DNA from: Jeotgalicoccus meleagridis
GTDB taxonomy: Bacteria; Bacillota; Bacilli; Staphylococcales; Salinicoccaceae
Length of the DNA: 64,000 nt
Assembly (NCBI RefSeq): GCF_903994045.1
Contig: NZ_CAJEWD010000004.1
Span: 1 to 64,000, forward strand
Direction: 5' to 3'
The notes beneath the pieces were generated by a model. The model did no database searches. It saw only the letters and a program-made list of their open reading frames with translations, and was not told the origin of the DNA. The position numbers and the translations under genes were made by a program. Below are positions 9,248 to 18,844 of the stretch, in pieces; positions within the stretch are counted from its first letter, which is position 1, and each line of letters starts with the position of its first letter.

Positions 9248-9596
9248 TTATATCCCCCTCAATAATCACTGTAGCAGTTGCATAGTCACGAGAATGTGAT
9301 ATCGATACATGAACGTGTGGTGAGCCGTCGATTAACGGCTTGCCATGTTGATCATTTATACAAGTGATTTCATTAAAGCTCACAGTCTTACCAATTCCTG
9401 TTCCAAGTGCCTTGCTATAAGCTTCTTTGACTGCAAAACGCCCACCTAAGAAAGAAATTTTTCTAGTCTCATTATCTATATTTTTATAGTACTCCCATTC
9501 TTTTTCGCTGAGTATTCTTTTAGCTAAACGGTCATCTTTATTTACCTTACTAATTCTCGATAACTCAATTATGTCAGTACCGAGTCCCTTTATCAT
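9240..9596 (-). CDS. acpS: Holo-[acyl-carrier-protein] synthase
   Basis: Transfers 4'-phosphopantetheine from CoA to ACP for fatty acid synthesis. The 118-aa AcpS-type protein has the Mg/CoA-binding motif GLGTDIIEL at the N-terminus and GGRFAVKEAYSKALGTGIG in the middle. It overlaps the upstream PH-domain gene by 4 bp (ATGA) and the downstream alr by 8 bp. Linkage of acpS and alr is common in Bacillales. Confidence 0.97.
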   Translation of the reverse strand: MIKGLGTDIIELSRISKVNKDDRLAKRILSEKEWEYYKNIDNETRKISFLGGRFAVKEAYSKALGTGIGKTVSFNEITCINDQHGKPLIDGSPHVHVSISHSRDYATATVIIEGDINV

Positions 9597-10078
9597 ATGA
9601 TGTCACCTTGATTCTGTTTGTTTACATTGTAGTTAATTAATTCTCTTATGTCTTGTCTTAATTGGTCTGCTTTAGGCGTTTCAAGTTCGGGAATATACAA
9701 TCTTTCTGCTGAAGTTTGTAGGGATATTCCTTTTAGATCCATCTTTTTCATGATTGGTCCGACAGTCGTGTCAATATTTTGGACTCTAAAAAGAGGGACT
9801 GCATCTTCATGTTTAAACCAAATGCCAGAGTGAATTCTGATTTCATCTTTCAAAACTTCATAGGTGAAATATTTATAGCGTAATTTAGGCATAATCCAAA
9901 CACTGACTAGCAAAATGTAAAAGACCACAGCTAAAGGAATTAATAATGACCACCAAGGTATAAAATCGATAAAGATAGCCCCTATTCCTAAGGCTAGTGA
10001 TATGACTAACCATATGCCACTGTTAATCAGTGCTCTGATTCTCCACAGTTTGATGGCTCTCGGTGAAATTCTCGTCAT
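9593..10078 (-). CDS. Bacterial PH (YdbS-like) membrane protein
   Basis: 161 aa with two predicted membrane helices near the N-terminus (about 16-60), then a bacterial PH-like (bPH2, DUF304) domain containing YKYFTYEVLKDEIRIHSGIWF and VPLFRVQNIDTTVGPI. Related to B. subtilis YdbS/YdbT; the biochemical role is unknown. It overlaps the preceding PH gene by 56 bp and acpS by 4 bp, so the PH genes are part of the same operon. Confidence 0.8.
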   Translation of the reverse strand: MTRISPRAIKLWRIRALINSGIWLVISLALGIGAIFIDFIPWWSLLIPLAVVFYILLVSVWIMPKLRYKYFTYEVLKDEIRIHSGIWFKHEDAVPLFRVQNIDTTVGPIMKKMDLKGISLQTSAERLYIPELETPKADQLRQDIRELINYNVNKQNQGDII

Positions 10079-11579
10079 GTTCTTTCCCCCTCTCTATATA
10101 GGCCCATATTCTTTCTATATCTTCTTTTTCGATAAACTTAATTTCCGCTGATGATTCGCCAATTCCACCAGCTGTACTCACTTCTATATGCCCTAGATCT
10201 GCTCTGTGTAAGAAAGGATTGCGTCGATAAACTGTATTAATTATTTTATCGTGCTTTATCGCATAGTGATGTCGTGTAAAAAGAGAAACCGTCATCACAT
10301 TTATTTCATCGTTAACAATAGTATAGCCAACGTTCTTGGCACTGTATATACCGCTCACTATAACGGCAATTAGTATGACTAGAGCTGCAATATAAATATA
10401 AAACATGAAAGTTTCACCATGGAAGAAGTATGCCAAGACACCAGTAATAATCAGGATGAACAAGATAGAAAACTGAAAGTAGCGTCTATATGAGCGCAGT
10501 GGGACAACTCGTTCAGGTACATTTATATTGTAGTTAGGGAAAATATCTTTAAGAATGCCATAGAGTTCTTTTTTCTTGATAAATGGTAGTAATTTCACCT
10601 TACCATCTATTTGCTCTGATTCTAAAGAGTCACTAGTAATTGAAACTGATAATGCATAGTAACCGATTAAACGGCGGATGATGCTATCAGAAATAATGAC
10701 ATTTTGTACGCGGTTAATATTTACACTCTTACTTTTTTTAGAAAAAAGACCATAGTTCACTAATAGGTCATCCCCACGTCTTTTGAGTGTATAGTCATAA
10801 TTTTTAATCAAAATGATAATCGTTCCGATGATATAGCCAATCACAACAAAGATTAAAGAAGCAACGACGATTGCAAAGACGACACTTCTTATTATAGATT
10901 CAAAATATGATAAATAATTCTCTATGATTATTTCTCCACCGACAACATTTAAAATACCAAAGAAGATCGCAGCAAAGACTCCGAGTCCACCGCTTGTCAT
11001 CGCCATTAATAACAATTCTTTAAAGGACATTTTCTTGACTGTTAAAAAGTCTTTCTTCGTTTCATTTTGAACGTCTTCTTCATCTCTTGGCCAAGGGCTA
11101 GCACTGCCAATTTCAATTTCTTTATTCTCTTGTGCCTGATAGATCGCTTGTCTAAGTTCGGCTGCTTGAGATTTTTTTATTGTATCTATTTTAATCCCAT
11201 CACCAGGTGTTAACACATCGAGTTGGACTGCCCCAAATAATCTGTGGAAAAAAGGTTCATTAAAGTCGATCGATTGGATTCTCTTTATATCTAAATCTTT
11301 TTCATTTCTTGTTAAAACACCATCTTTATAAACAAACTTATCGTCTTCGATCCAAAAGCGAGTTCTCAGTTTATTTAAGATATCAAATGCTGTAAATAGA
11401 ATAAAAATAAAGAGCAGAATCCCGCCACCGCTTAAAATCATCCAGAGGTTGACTGAACCAGATAGCAATTCTTCACGCATATTAAAAAGAATGATAATCG
11501 CTGGGAAAAACATTGTTTTTATCCCTTTAATCACACTGCCTAAATAAGCAATTGGATGTAATCTTTGAGGACTATACAT
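10023..11579 (-). CDS. Bacterial PH (YdbT-like) membrane protein
   Basis: 518-aa membrane protein with repeated bPH2 modules, each led by a membrane-helix pair. Modules are recognisable at DKFVYKDGVLTRNEKDLDIKRIQSI, at DLLVNYGLFSKKSKSVNINRVQNVII, and again near DEINVMTVSLFTRHHYAIKHDKI. This matches the B. subtilis YdbT layout. ATG at 11579 has GGGGGA upstream at good spacing; GTG one codon earlier is an alternative. Function is unknown; family membership is clear. Confidence 0.82.
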   Translation of the reverse strand: MYSPQRLHPIAYLGSVIKGIKTMFFPAIIILFNMREELLSGSVNLWMILSGGGILLFIFILFTAFDILNKLRTRFWIEDDKFVYKDGVLTRNEKDLDIKRIQSIDFNEPFFHRLFGAVQLDVLTPGDGIKIDTIKKSQAAELRQAIYQAQENKEIEIGSASPWPRDEEDVQNETKKDFLTVKKMSFKELLLMAMTSGGLGVFAAIFFGILNVVGGEIIIENYLSYFESIIRSVVFAIVVASLIFVVIGYIIGTIIILIKNYDYTLKRRGDDLLVNYGLFSKKSKSVNINRVQNVIISDSIIRRLIGYYALSVSITSDSLESEQIDGKVKLLPFIKKKELYGILKDIFPNYNINVPERVVPLRSYRRYFQFSILFILIITGVLAYFFHGETFMFYIYIAALVILIAVIVSGIYSAKNVGYTIVNDEINVMTVSLFTRHHYAIKHDKIINTVYRRNPFLHRADLGHIEVSTAGGIGESSAEIKFIEKEDIERIWAYIERGKEHDENFTESHQTVENQSTD

Positions 11580-12036
11580 CACTTGTTTCCCCCTTTACTA
11601 GTTCAATAATTTGAGTTTTTAACGATCTAGCTTCATCAATTTTTAAGGGTGGTAAATGTATACCAAAGCCTGCCGTTTTAATTTCTATATGTCCAAGTCC
11701 AAATCGTCTAGAAATTGGACCACTAGTAAAACTAACACCCTGAGCTCTTTTTATGGGAATCATTTGAGTCTTAACTGTAAAGAAACCTTGTCTGACGATG
11801 ATGCGATCATCAAATAGTTGATAAGAGGTGACCTTACTATAAATAATAGGTTTTAAGATAACAAAGCCGATCAACCATAATATTGTAATGCTTCCATATA
11901 TGTAAAATAACCATGGTGGCCATGAAAATTTAAAGGTTAAGATAGATAGTGTAGCTAGAATGGCTAAGACTAATAACCATAGTATTAAGTTCCTGACCAT
12001 TATATATGGTCTAACGCTTGTAGACATGGGTATCAT
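11572..12036 (-). CDS. Bacterial PH (YdbS-like) membrane protein, operon-leading
   Basis: 154 aa: two N-terminal membrane helices (about 14-65) and one bPH2 domain with SYQLFDDRIIVRQGFFTVKTQMIPIKRAQGV and GPISRRFGLGHIEIKTAGFG. ATG at 12036 is preceded by AAAGGTG at 7 nt; a longer frame lacks this. It is the first of three PH-family genes and overlaps the next by 8 bp. Together with the 9593 gene it forms a YdbS-YdbT-YdbS triplet. Confidence 0.8.
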   Translation of the reverse strand: MIPMSTSVRPYIMVRNLILWLLVLAILATLSILTFKFSWPPWLFYIYGSITILWLIGFVILKPIIYSKVTSYQLFDDRIIVRQGFFTVKTQMIPIKRAQGVSFTSGPISRRFGLGHIEIKTAGFGIHLPPLKIDEARSLKTQIIELVKGETSDV

Positions 12037-12085
12037 AATTTCACACCTTTCTTCTATACTTCTATAATACATTACTCATAATAGA

Positions 12086-12124
12086 GAAAAAAGAGTCAGG
12101 AAATCAAAGATTTCCTGACTCTTT
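12086..12124 (-). terminator. cshA terminator
   Basis: On the minus strand AAAGAGTCAGGAAATC, short loop, GATTTCCTGACTCTTT, then a T run. It separates cshA from the PH-domain operon downstream. Confidence 0.92.
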
Positions 12125-12128
12125 CTAC

Positions 12129-13628
<1,500 letters not shown>

Positions 13629-13672
13629 TTAGTCTCCTTTGACTATTCATTTCTCGCATGTACAACTTCTCT

Positions 13673-13701
13673 ATAGTAACACTTTCGAGTCGATTCCACA
13701 A
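13673..13701 (-). promoter_or_regulatory. cshA promoter (sigma A)
   Basis: On the minus strand TTGTGG (13701-13696), 17 bp and TACTAT (13678-13673), giving a leader of about 40 nt before cshA. Confidence 0.6.
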
Positions 13702-13715
13702 GCTGAAATATTCGT

Positions 13716-14396
13716 TTATTTAAATATGAAGCGTTCGGTGAGAATATTGACTTTTAGCAAGCTCTCTTCGGTAAACATAAATAGGTGTGGGGCGTAGTCT
13801 AAGAGACTTAAACTGCTATTTGGTATCTCCTTTTCCGCTCGAATACTCGTTTCATATGGCACCAACAAATCAATCTTTCCATGAATAATTTTGACCGGAC
13901 ATTCAATTTTACTTAAATCTCCAGTTTTACTTTCTACAATATTCACAAATTCTGTCATTGCTCTTAAAGGAATATGTTTAAGTCTTGGTTTCACTTGTTT
14001 TATCATGTTGATTCGGAGATGTTCCTTCATATCATTTGATGATAAGTGCAGACGGTGTAGCTTACTGATTTTAGTATGGTCAAAAGCAGGTGCAATTAGC
14101 ACCAAACCATCAACCTTATAATTTTGTGCTAAAAAACTAGCAAAGACTCCACCCATAGAATAGCCGATTATATATATGGTATCCACTCGCTTTTGTAGAT
14201 TCAAAAAAGCAAGTTCTGCTTCTTGATACCATTCGTCTCCCTTCACACCATTCATATTTAAGTTTATACCGTGTCCTGGATATAAGGGAAATTCATATTC
14301 AAAATCATAACGGGTTTTCAAATACTTAAATGTTGGTTCAAGTTCGAACCTTCCGCCTGTATATCCATGTAAAAATAAAATTCCTAACTTAGCTAT
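13716..14396 (-). CDS. Alpha/beta hydrolase with apparent AUA start codon
   Basis: Serine hydrolase of the carboxylesterase/lysophospholipase type. The first canonical start in frame is TTG at 14321, but it would remove the first beta strand and oxyanion-hole motif LGILFLHGYTGG, which is encoded in frame just upstream. Between the in-frame stop at 14402-14400 and 14321 there is no ATG, GTG, TTG or CTG. ATA at 14396 sits about 9 nt after AAAGGG, overlaps the murF stop by 8 bp (ATAGCTAA) and aligns with the methionine that begins staphylococcal homologues as I remember them. Counted from there the protein has 226 aa with Ser80 in GYSMGG, Asp176 in HGKIDLLVP and His204 in DYAPH. Either a rare AUA start or a start-codon mutation. 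Substrate unknown. Confidence 0.78.
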   Translation of the reverse strand: MAKLGILFLHGYTGGRFELEPTFKYLKTRYDFEYEFPLYPGHGINLNMNGVKGDEWYQEAELAFLNLQKRVDTIYIIGYSMGGVFASFLAQNYKVDGLVLIAPAFDHTKISKLHRLHLSSNDMKEHLRINMIKQVKPRLKHIPLRAMTEFVNIVESKTGDLSKIECPVKIIHGKIDLLVPYETSIRAEKEIPNSSLSLLDYAPHLFMFTEESLLKVNILTERFIFK

Positions 14397-15741
14397 CTGT
14401 TAGCACCCTTTCTAACGCCATTCCTCTTGATCCTTTTAATAGGATGACTGTATCAGCATTAAAGTGTTCTCTTACACTTCTTCTTAGCTCTTCGATCGAA
14501 TCAAAATGTACCTTGTTATTTGTCTTAAGTGCATTATGAATATATTTACTACCTTCGCCAAAAGTATAAATCATAGTAAAGTCATACGGTGTACTATTTA
14601 TAAAGTTAGCAACATCAACATGAAGTACTTCCTTATAGTCGCCAAGTTCTAAAATATCTGCTAAAACAAGTATTTTGTCTTGGTGCTTTAGACTACCAAC
14701 CGTATCAATCGCACTAATCATACTTGCCTTAGATGCATTATAAGCATCATTAATGATCAGAGCGCCGCTCTCATCTTGAATTCTTTCCATTCTCATACTC
14801 GTCACTGATAGGTCTTCTAGATTATCTTTACTTTCTTCTAAAGATACTCCAAGTGTCTCACCCACTAAAATTGCAAGTGAAGCATTTAAAGCATTGTGAG
14901 CTCCGAGCTGTGAAATTTTAAAATTCTGACCTTTAAACTTAAAGCGAGTCCCCTCACCATCAGCTCTAACTTCGGTAACTTGATCATCATTACTGTTATC
15001 AAGTCCCGCACTCTTAATAGAATAATCTACCTTGTTATCTACGATCTGTTCTAAAAGAGGGTAATCTTTTGAGTAGATAAAAGTCCCCTCATTTTTTAAA
15101 CCGTTAACTATTTCATACTTTGCTAAAGCGATACTTTCTCTAGAGCCAAGCATTTCAATGTGTGATTCTCCGACACTGGTTACGACAGCAATATCTGGTT
15201 TGGTTAAAGTACTGAGAAAATCAATATCCCCACGCTTATCCATACCCATTTCTAGAATAGATACTTCAGTATCTTCATCTAATTGTAAAATTGTGAGTGG
15301 TAAGCCAATCTCATTGTTGAAATTACCTTGAGTTTTTTGTACCTTATAACGCTTAGATAAGACACATTCAATCATATCTTTTGTTGTCGTTTTACCGTTA
15401 GAGCCAGTTACTGCTACAACCTTAGGTCCAACTTCTTGTAAGTATGCTCTTGAGATATCCTGTAAAGCTTTTAGGCCATCTTTAACAATAATCGCTGGTA
15501 TATTGACTTCACTATTTTCTTCTTCGGTTAAAGTCAGTGCTGCACCTTTTTTAATCGCCATATCAATAAAGCGATGACCATCCACATTTTCTCCTTTAAA
15601 AGGAACGAAAAGATTTCCGGCCTCTAGGGTTCTCGTGTCGATAGAGACTCCTTTGATAGACTGATCTTTTTGAAGTTTTGCTGCCTGATTCATTTGGCCA
15701 TTACAATATTGTGCAATTTGTTCTATAGTTCTTTCTATCAT
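14389..15741 (-). CDS. murF: UDP-MurNAc-tripeptide--D-Ala-D-Ala ligase MurF
   Basis: Cytoplasmic ligase adding D-alanyl-D-alanine to the UDP-MurNAc-tripeptide. 450 aa with the Mur ligase ATP loop AVTGSNGKTTTKDMI, GENVDGHRFI near the N-terminus, NEIGLPLTIL and INDAYNASKASM. ATG at 15741 is chosen because AGGA lies 8 nt upstream and MIERTIEQI lines up with the staphylococcal N-terminus; an in-frame ATG at 15750 overlaps that site. Its stop overlaps the start of the hydrolase gene. Confidence 0.95.
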   Translation of the reverse strand: MIERTIEQIAQYCNGQMNQAAKLQKDQSIKGVSIDTRTLEAGNLFVPFKGENVDGHRFIDMAIKKGAALTLTEEENSEVNIPAIIVKDGLKALQDISRAYLQEVGPKVVAVTGSNGKTTTKDMIECVLSKRYKVQKTQGNFNNEIGLPLTILQLDEDTEVSILEMGMDKRGDIDFLSTLTKPDIAVVTSVGESHIEMLGSRESIALAKYEIVNGLKNEGTFIYSKDYPLLEQIVDNKVDYSIKSAGLDNSNDDQVTEVRADGEGTRFKFKGQNFKISQLGAHNALNASLAILVGETLGVSLEESKDNLEDLSVTSMRMERIQDESGALIINDAYNASKASMISAIDTVGSLKHQDKILVLADILELGDYKEVLHVDVANFINSTPYDFTMIYTFGEGSKYIHNALKTNNKVHFDSIEELRRSVREHFNADTVILLKGSRGMALERVLTDS

Positions 15742-15768
15742 TTTCTTCATCCTAATTTTTCTTATTTA

Positions 15769-15797
15769 CTGATATAATTATAAAATAGTTGTATACT
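15769..15797 (+). promoter_or_regulatory. Possible rodA promoter
   Basis: CTGATA (15769-15774), 17 bp and TATACT (15792-15797) on the plus strand, overlapping the divergent murF promoter. The -35 box is weak. Confidence 0.4.
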
Positions 15798-15806
15798 GTA
15801 TGTCAT
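15777..15806 (-). promoter_or_regulatory. murF promoter (sigma A)
   Basis: On the minus strand ATGACA (15806-15801), 18 bp and TATAAT (15782-15777) in the 93-bp gap between divergent murF and rodA. Confidence 0.6.
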
Positions 15807-15834
15807 GATTTCTATATAGAATTAGGTGACTTTT

Positions 15835-17022
15835 GTGAGTAAAAATAAATATCAAAGACAAAATACAAACATTTTTGCCCGAATTGATTGGATATTAATA
15901 ATAATGATTATCCTCTTAGCAAGTGTCAGTGTCATCTCTATTAATTCTGCCATGACCAGTGGTCAGTATAATACTGATTTCACTACTAGGCAAATGATGT
16001 TCTACGGACTTGGCTTTGTCATTGCCATTACCATTATGTGTGTACCTTTTAAACTCATTAAATCTTACACATGGATCTTATACATATTAGGTACTCTCAG
16101 CTTACTAATACTTTACATTGCTCCAGTATCGTCAATTACACCGATCATTAACGGCGCAAAGAGTTGGTATCAGTTTGGCTTTTTCTCGATTCAACCATCT
16201 GAGTTCGTTAAGATTATCTATATCTTGACTATGGCTTATGCAATCAGTCAACACAATAAGTATAAGTTAGCTAATAGCTTAGCTATGGATTTACGCTTAC
16301 TTTTAAAGCTCATTGTACTGTCAATCTTACCTATGCTCTTAATTCTCTTGCAGAACGATATGGGTACTGTACTTGTTATGATCGCTATATTCTTAGGTCT
16401 TGTTGTAGTTTCTGGCATCAGTTGGTGGCTAATCATTCCTACATTAACTGTTGCAGCAACCACTGGTCTTGCTTTAATTCTAGGTATACTCTATCGCCCA
16501 GATTTACTTGAGAAGTATCTCGGTATCCACCCTTATCAATTTGAAAGAATATACTCTTGGATAACACCAGAGGAGTTTCAGTCAGATAGTGGTTTCCAAT
16601 TAACAAACTCCTTAACTGCAATAGGTTCCGGTGGGATAAACGGTAAAGGATACACAGAAGGTATTATCTATATCCCAGAAAACCATACAGACTTTATCTT
16701 CACCATTATCGGAGAAGAATTTGGTTTTATCGGTTCAACCATCGTAATCTTAATCTTATTCATGTTGATTTTGCATATGATTCGCATGGCTTTTCAAGCA
16801 ACAGATAGCTTTGCATCTTACTTTATTATTGGTTATATCTCATTGCTGGTCTTTCATATCTTCCAAAACATTGGAATGACAATTCAACTTGTTCCTATTA
16901 CTGGACTACCTTTACCATTTATTAGTTATGGTGGTAGTGGACTCTGGTCTAACATGGTAGCAATCGGCGTTCTATTAAGTATGTATTTTCATCAGCTATC
17001 TCAACCTGCTAAGAACAAATAA
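15835..17022 (+). CDS. rodA: Peptidoglycan glycosyltransferase RodA
   Basis: SEDS-family polytopic membrane protein, 395 aa, about ten membrane helices. Conserved SEDS segments: SITPIINGAKSWYQFG, QPSEFVKI, LLQNDMGTVLVM, YIPENHTDFIFTIIGEEFGF and PLPFISYGGSGL. The sequence follows staphylococcal RodA rather than FtsW. SEDS proteins polymerise lipid II together with a class B PBP. GTG at 15835 has AGGTG 6 nt upstream; the GTG at 15826 overlaps that site. Divergent from murF, convergent with a small gene. Confidence 0.9.
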   Translation: MSKNKYQRQNTNIFARIDWILIIMIILLASVSVISINSAMTSGQYNTDFTTRQMMFYGLGFVIAITIMCVPFKLIKSYTWILYILGTLSLLILYIAPVSSITPIINGAKSWYQFGFFSIQPSEFVKIIYILTMAYAISQHNKYKLANSLAMDLRLLLKLIVLSILPMLLILLQNDMGTVLVMIAIFLGLVVVSGISWWLIIPTLTVAATTGLALILGILYRPDLLEKYLGIHPYQFERIYSWITPEEFQSDSGFQLTNSLTAIGSGGINGKGYTEGIIYIPENHTDFIFTIIGEEFGFIGSTIVILILFMLILHMIRMAFQATDSFASYFIIGYISLLVFHIFQNIGMTIQLVPITGLPLPFISYGGSGLWSNMVAIGVLLSMYFHQLSQPAKNK

Positions 17023-17055
17023 AACTGCTACAGATGCCCCTGTAGCAGTTTTATT
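17021..17055. terminator. Bidirectional terminator, rodA / small gene
   Basis: AAAACTGCTACAG, loop ATGCCC, CTGTAGCAGTTTT followed by ATTT. It lies exactly between rodA and the convergent 49-aa gene and can serve both. Confidence 0.85.
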
Positions 17056-17204
17056 TAAATATTATTCTCTTTAAGTCTGAGTTGTTCTTTGTTTGCAATG
17101 CGGTTCATAATTTCAAAACGCGATTTTGAAGATGAAACCTTTACGCCGAGTTCATGCAGCATCTGGACGACTTCTTTTACTTTACTCTTGTCGTTTTTGC
17201 GCAT
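17055..17204 (-). CDS. Small conserved-looking protein, 49 aa, unknown function
   Basis: Reading from ATG at 17204 gives a 49-residue protein beginning MRKNDKSKVKEVVQML and ending KEQLRLKENNI. A GGGAG ribosome binding site lies 5-6 nt upstream and the shared terminator follows directly. The sequence is helical, highly charged (Lys/Glu/Arg) and without membrane segment or signal peptide. A 73-codon frame on the opposite strand over the same bases has a poor composition and no ribosome binding site. I do not recognise the family. Confidence 0.72.
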   Translation of the reverse strand: MRKNDKSKVKEVVQMLHELGVKVSSSKSRFEIMNRIANKEQLRLKENNI

Positions 17205-17323
17205 ATTGACACTCCCTTTTTGTAGCTACTTTCATTGTACTTCTTTATGTTATAATTATCTATACTTTTTAAAGAAAAATATTACAGACTTATTACAAGA
17301 ATTTTCTTAAAGGAGCAGCACAC

Positions 17324-18808
17324 ATGTACATACCATTCACAGAAATTTATATTTCTGATCAAGCAGCTGTAACTACAATTGCTGTTTTACTGTATTTTAT
17401 TAATTTCCTACTGACAGTCAGTTTAATCTTTCTAGAACGACGTAATGCACAGAGCGTGTGGGCTTGGGTTCTTGTCTTATTCTTTATCCCATTCGTTGGA
17501 TTTATTCTCTACATGCTCTTTGGACGTACTATCTATAGACAACAGATTTTTAAACTAGATGAGGAAGACAAGGTCGGTCTTGAACATCTAGTTAGTGAAC
17601 AACTAGAAGAAATTCAAAAGGGACGTTTAACCCTATCCAGCCCTGTCGCTGAAAAACATAAAAAATTGGTCCATATGTTGCTTTACAACAATCAGTCATT
17701 TGTAACGAGCAATAATTCTGTAGAGACCTATACAAATATGAACGATAAGTTCGATCAAATGATAAAAGATATAGAAGCTGCCGAAGATCATATTCACTTT
17801 CAGTATTATATTTTCAAATTAGATGGTATTGGAAATCGCTTGTACAAAGCCCTACTCAAAAAGCAAAAAGAGGGTGTATCCGTTAGAATTCTATATGATG
17901 ATATCGGTTCAAGATCTTTATCACTTAAAAATTTCACGGATATAAAAGAACACGGTGGTTTAGTTGAAGCCTTTTTCCCTAGTAAACTACCTTTAGTCAA
18001 TCCTAGAATTAACAACCGAAACCACAGAAAAATTGTCGTCATAGATGGTCGTATCGGCTACATTGGAGGATCTAACGTTGGCGATGAGTATATTGGACTT
18101 GACCCTAAAATGGGCGCTTGGAGAGACACTCACCTACGTATTGAAGGGAATGCTGTTAAGTCCTTGCAACTACGCTTTATGCTAGATTGGAACTCTCATG
18201 ATACTCGTAACAATATGAAACATGAAGATCGCTATTTCCCTGAAATTTTTTCAGTGGGAGATATTACCATGCAGATTGCTTCAAGTGGACCTGACGAAGA
18301 TTATCAGCAGATTAAATACGGTTACTTAAAAATGATCAATAGCGCTAAAAAAGAAATCTATATTCAATCACCCTACTTCATCCCTGATCAGTCTATAATG
18401 GAAGCTTTAAAAATTACACTCCTAAGTGGAGTCAAAGTTAAAATTATGATTCCAAGTTTCCCAGATCATCCATTCGTTTACTGGGCAACCTATTCCAATG
18501 TTGCAACACTCATGTATATGGGTGCAGAAGTTTACATGTATCAACCAGGTTTCCTACATCAAAAAGTATTCGTTATCGATGATGAAATTGTTTCAATAGG
18601 AACAACAAACGTAGACAATCGTAGCTTTATTTTAAATTTTGAAGTTAATGCCTTTATTTATAATACTGAAGAAGCTATAAAATCTCGTAAGATTTTTGAA
18701 AATGATATTCAACACTGTGAAATATTCACCATAGAAAAATACGAGGCCAGAGGAAATTGGATTAAACTAAAAGAAGGTTTAGCAAACTTAATCGAACCTA
18801 TTCTATAA
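17324..18808 (+). CDS. cls: Cardiolipin synthase
   Basis: Membrane phospholipase-D-superfamily enzyme condensing two phosphatidylglycerols to cardiolipin. 494 aa: two N-terminal membrane helices (about 15-70), then two HKD motifs, HRKIVVIDGRIGYIGGSN and HQKVFVIDDEIVSIGTTN. Length and layout match staphylococcal Cls1/Cls2. AAGGAG lies 8 nt before the ATG. It has its own terminator and faces yidC tail to tail. Confidence 0.95.
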   Translation: MYIPFTEIYISDQAAVTTIAVLLYFINFLLTVSLIFLERRNAQSVWAWVLVLFFIPFVGFILYMLFGRTIYRQQIFKLDEEDKVGLEHLVSEQLEEIQKGRLTLSSPVAEKHKKLVHMLLYNNQSFVTSNNSVETYTNMNDKFDQMIKDIEAAEDHIHFQYYIFKLDGIGNRLYKALLKKQKEGVSVRILYDDIGSRSLSLKNFTDIKEHGGLVEAFFPSKLPLVNPRINNRNHRKIVVIDGRIGYIGGSNVGDEYIGLDPKMGAWRDTHLRIEGNAVKSLQLRFMLDWNSHDTRNNMKHEDRYFPEIFSVGDITMQIASSGPDEDYQQIKYGYLKMINSAKKEIYIQSPYFIPDQSIMEALKITLLSGVKVKIMIPSFPDHPFVYWATYSNVATLMYMGAEVYMYQPGFLHQKVFVIDDEIVSIGTTNVDNRSFILNFEVNAFIYNTEEAIKSRKIFENDIQHCEIFTIEKYEARGNWIKLKEGLANLIEPIL

Positions 18809-18842
18809 AAAAGTCGAGAACTTAAAGTTCTCGACTTTTTTC
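18809..18842. terminator. Bidirectional terminator between cls and yidC
   Basis: AAAAGTCGAGAACTT and AAGTTCTCGACTTTT form a strong stem with T runs on both strands. Confidence 0.93.
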
Positions 18843-18844
18843 GC

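Noticed and set aside
17089-17310. 73-codon open frame on the plus strand before cls
   Set aside because: It overlaps the 49-aa minus-strand gene, has a cysteine/serine/phenylalanine-rich composition typical of antisense frames, and lacks a ribosome binding site.
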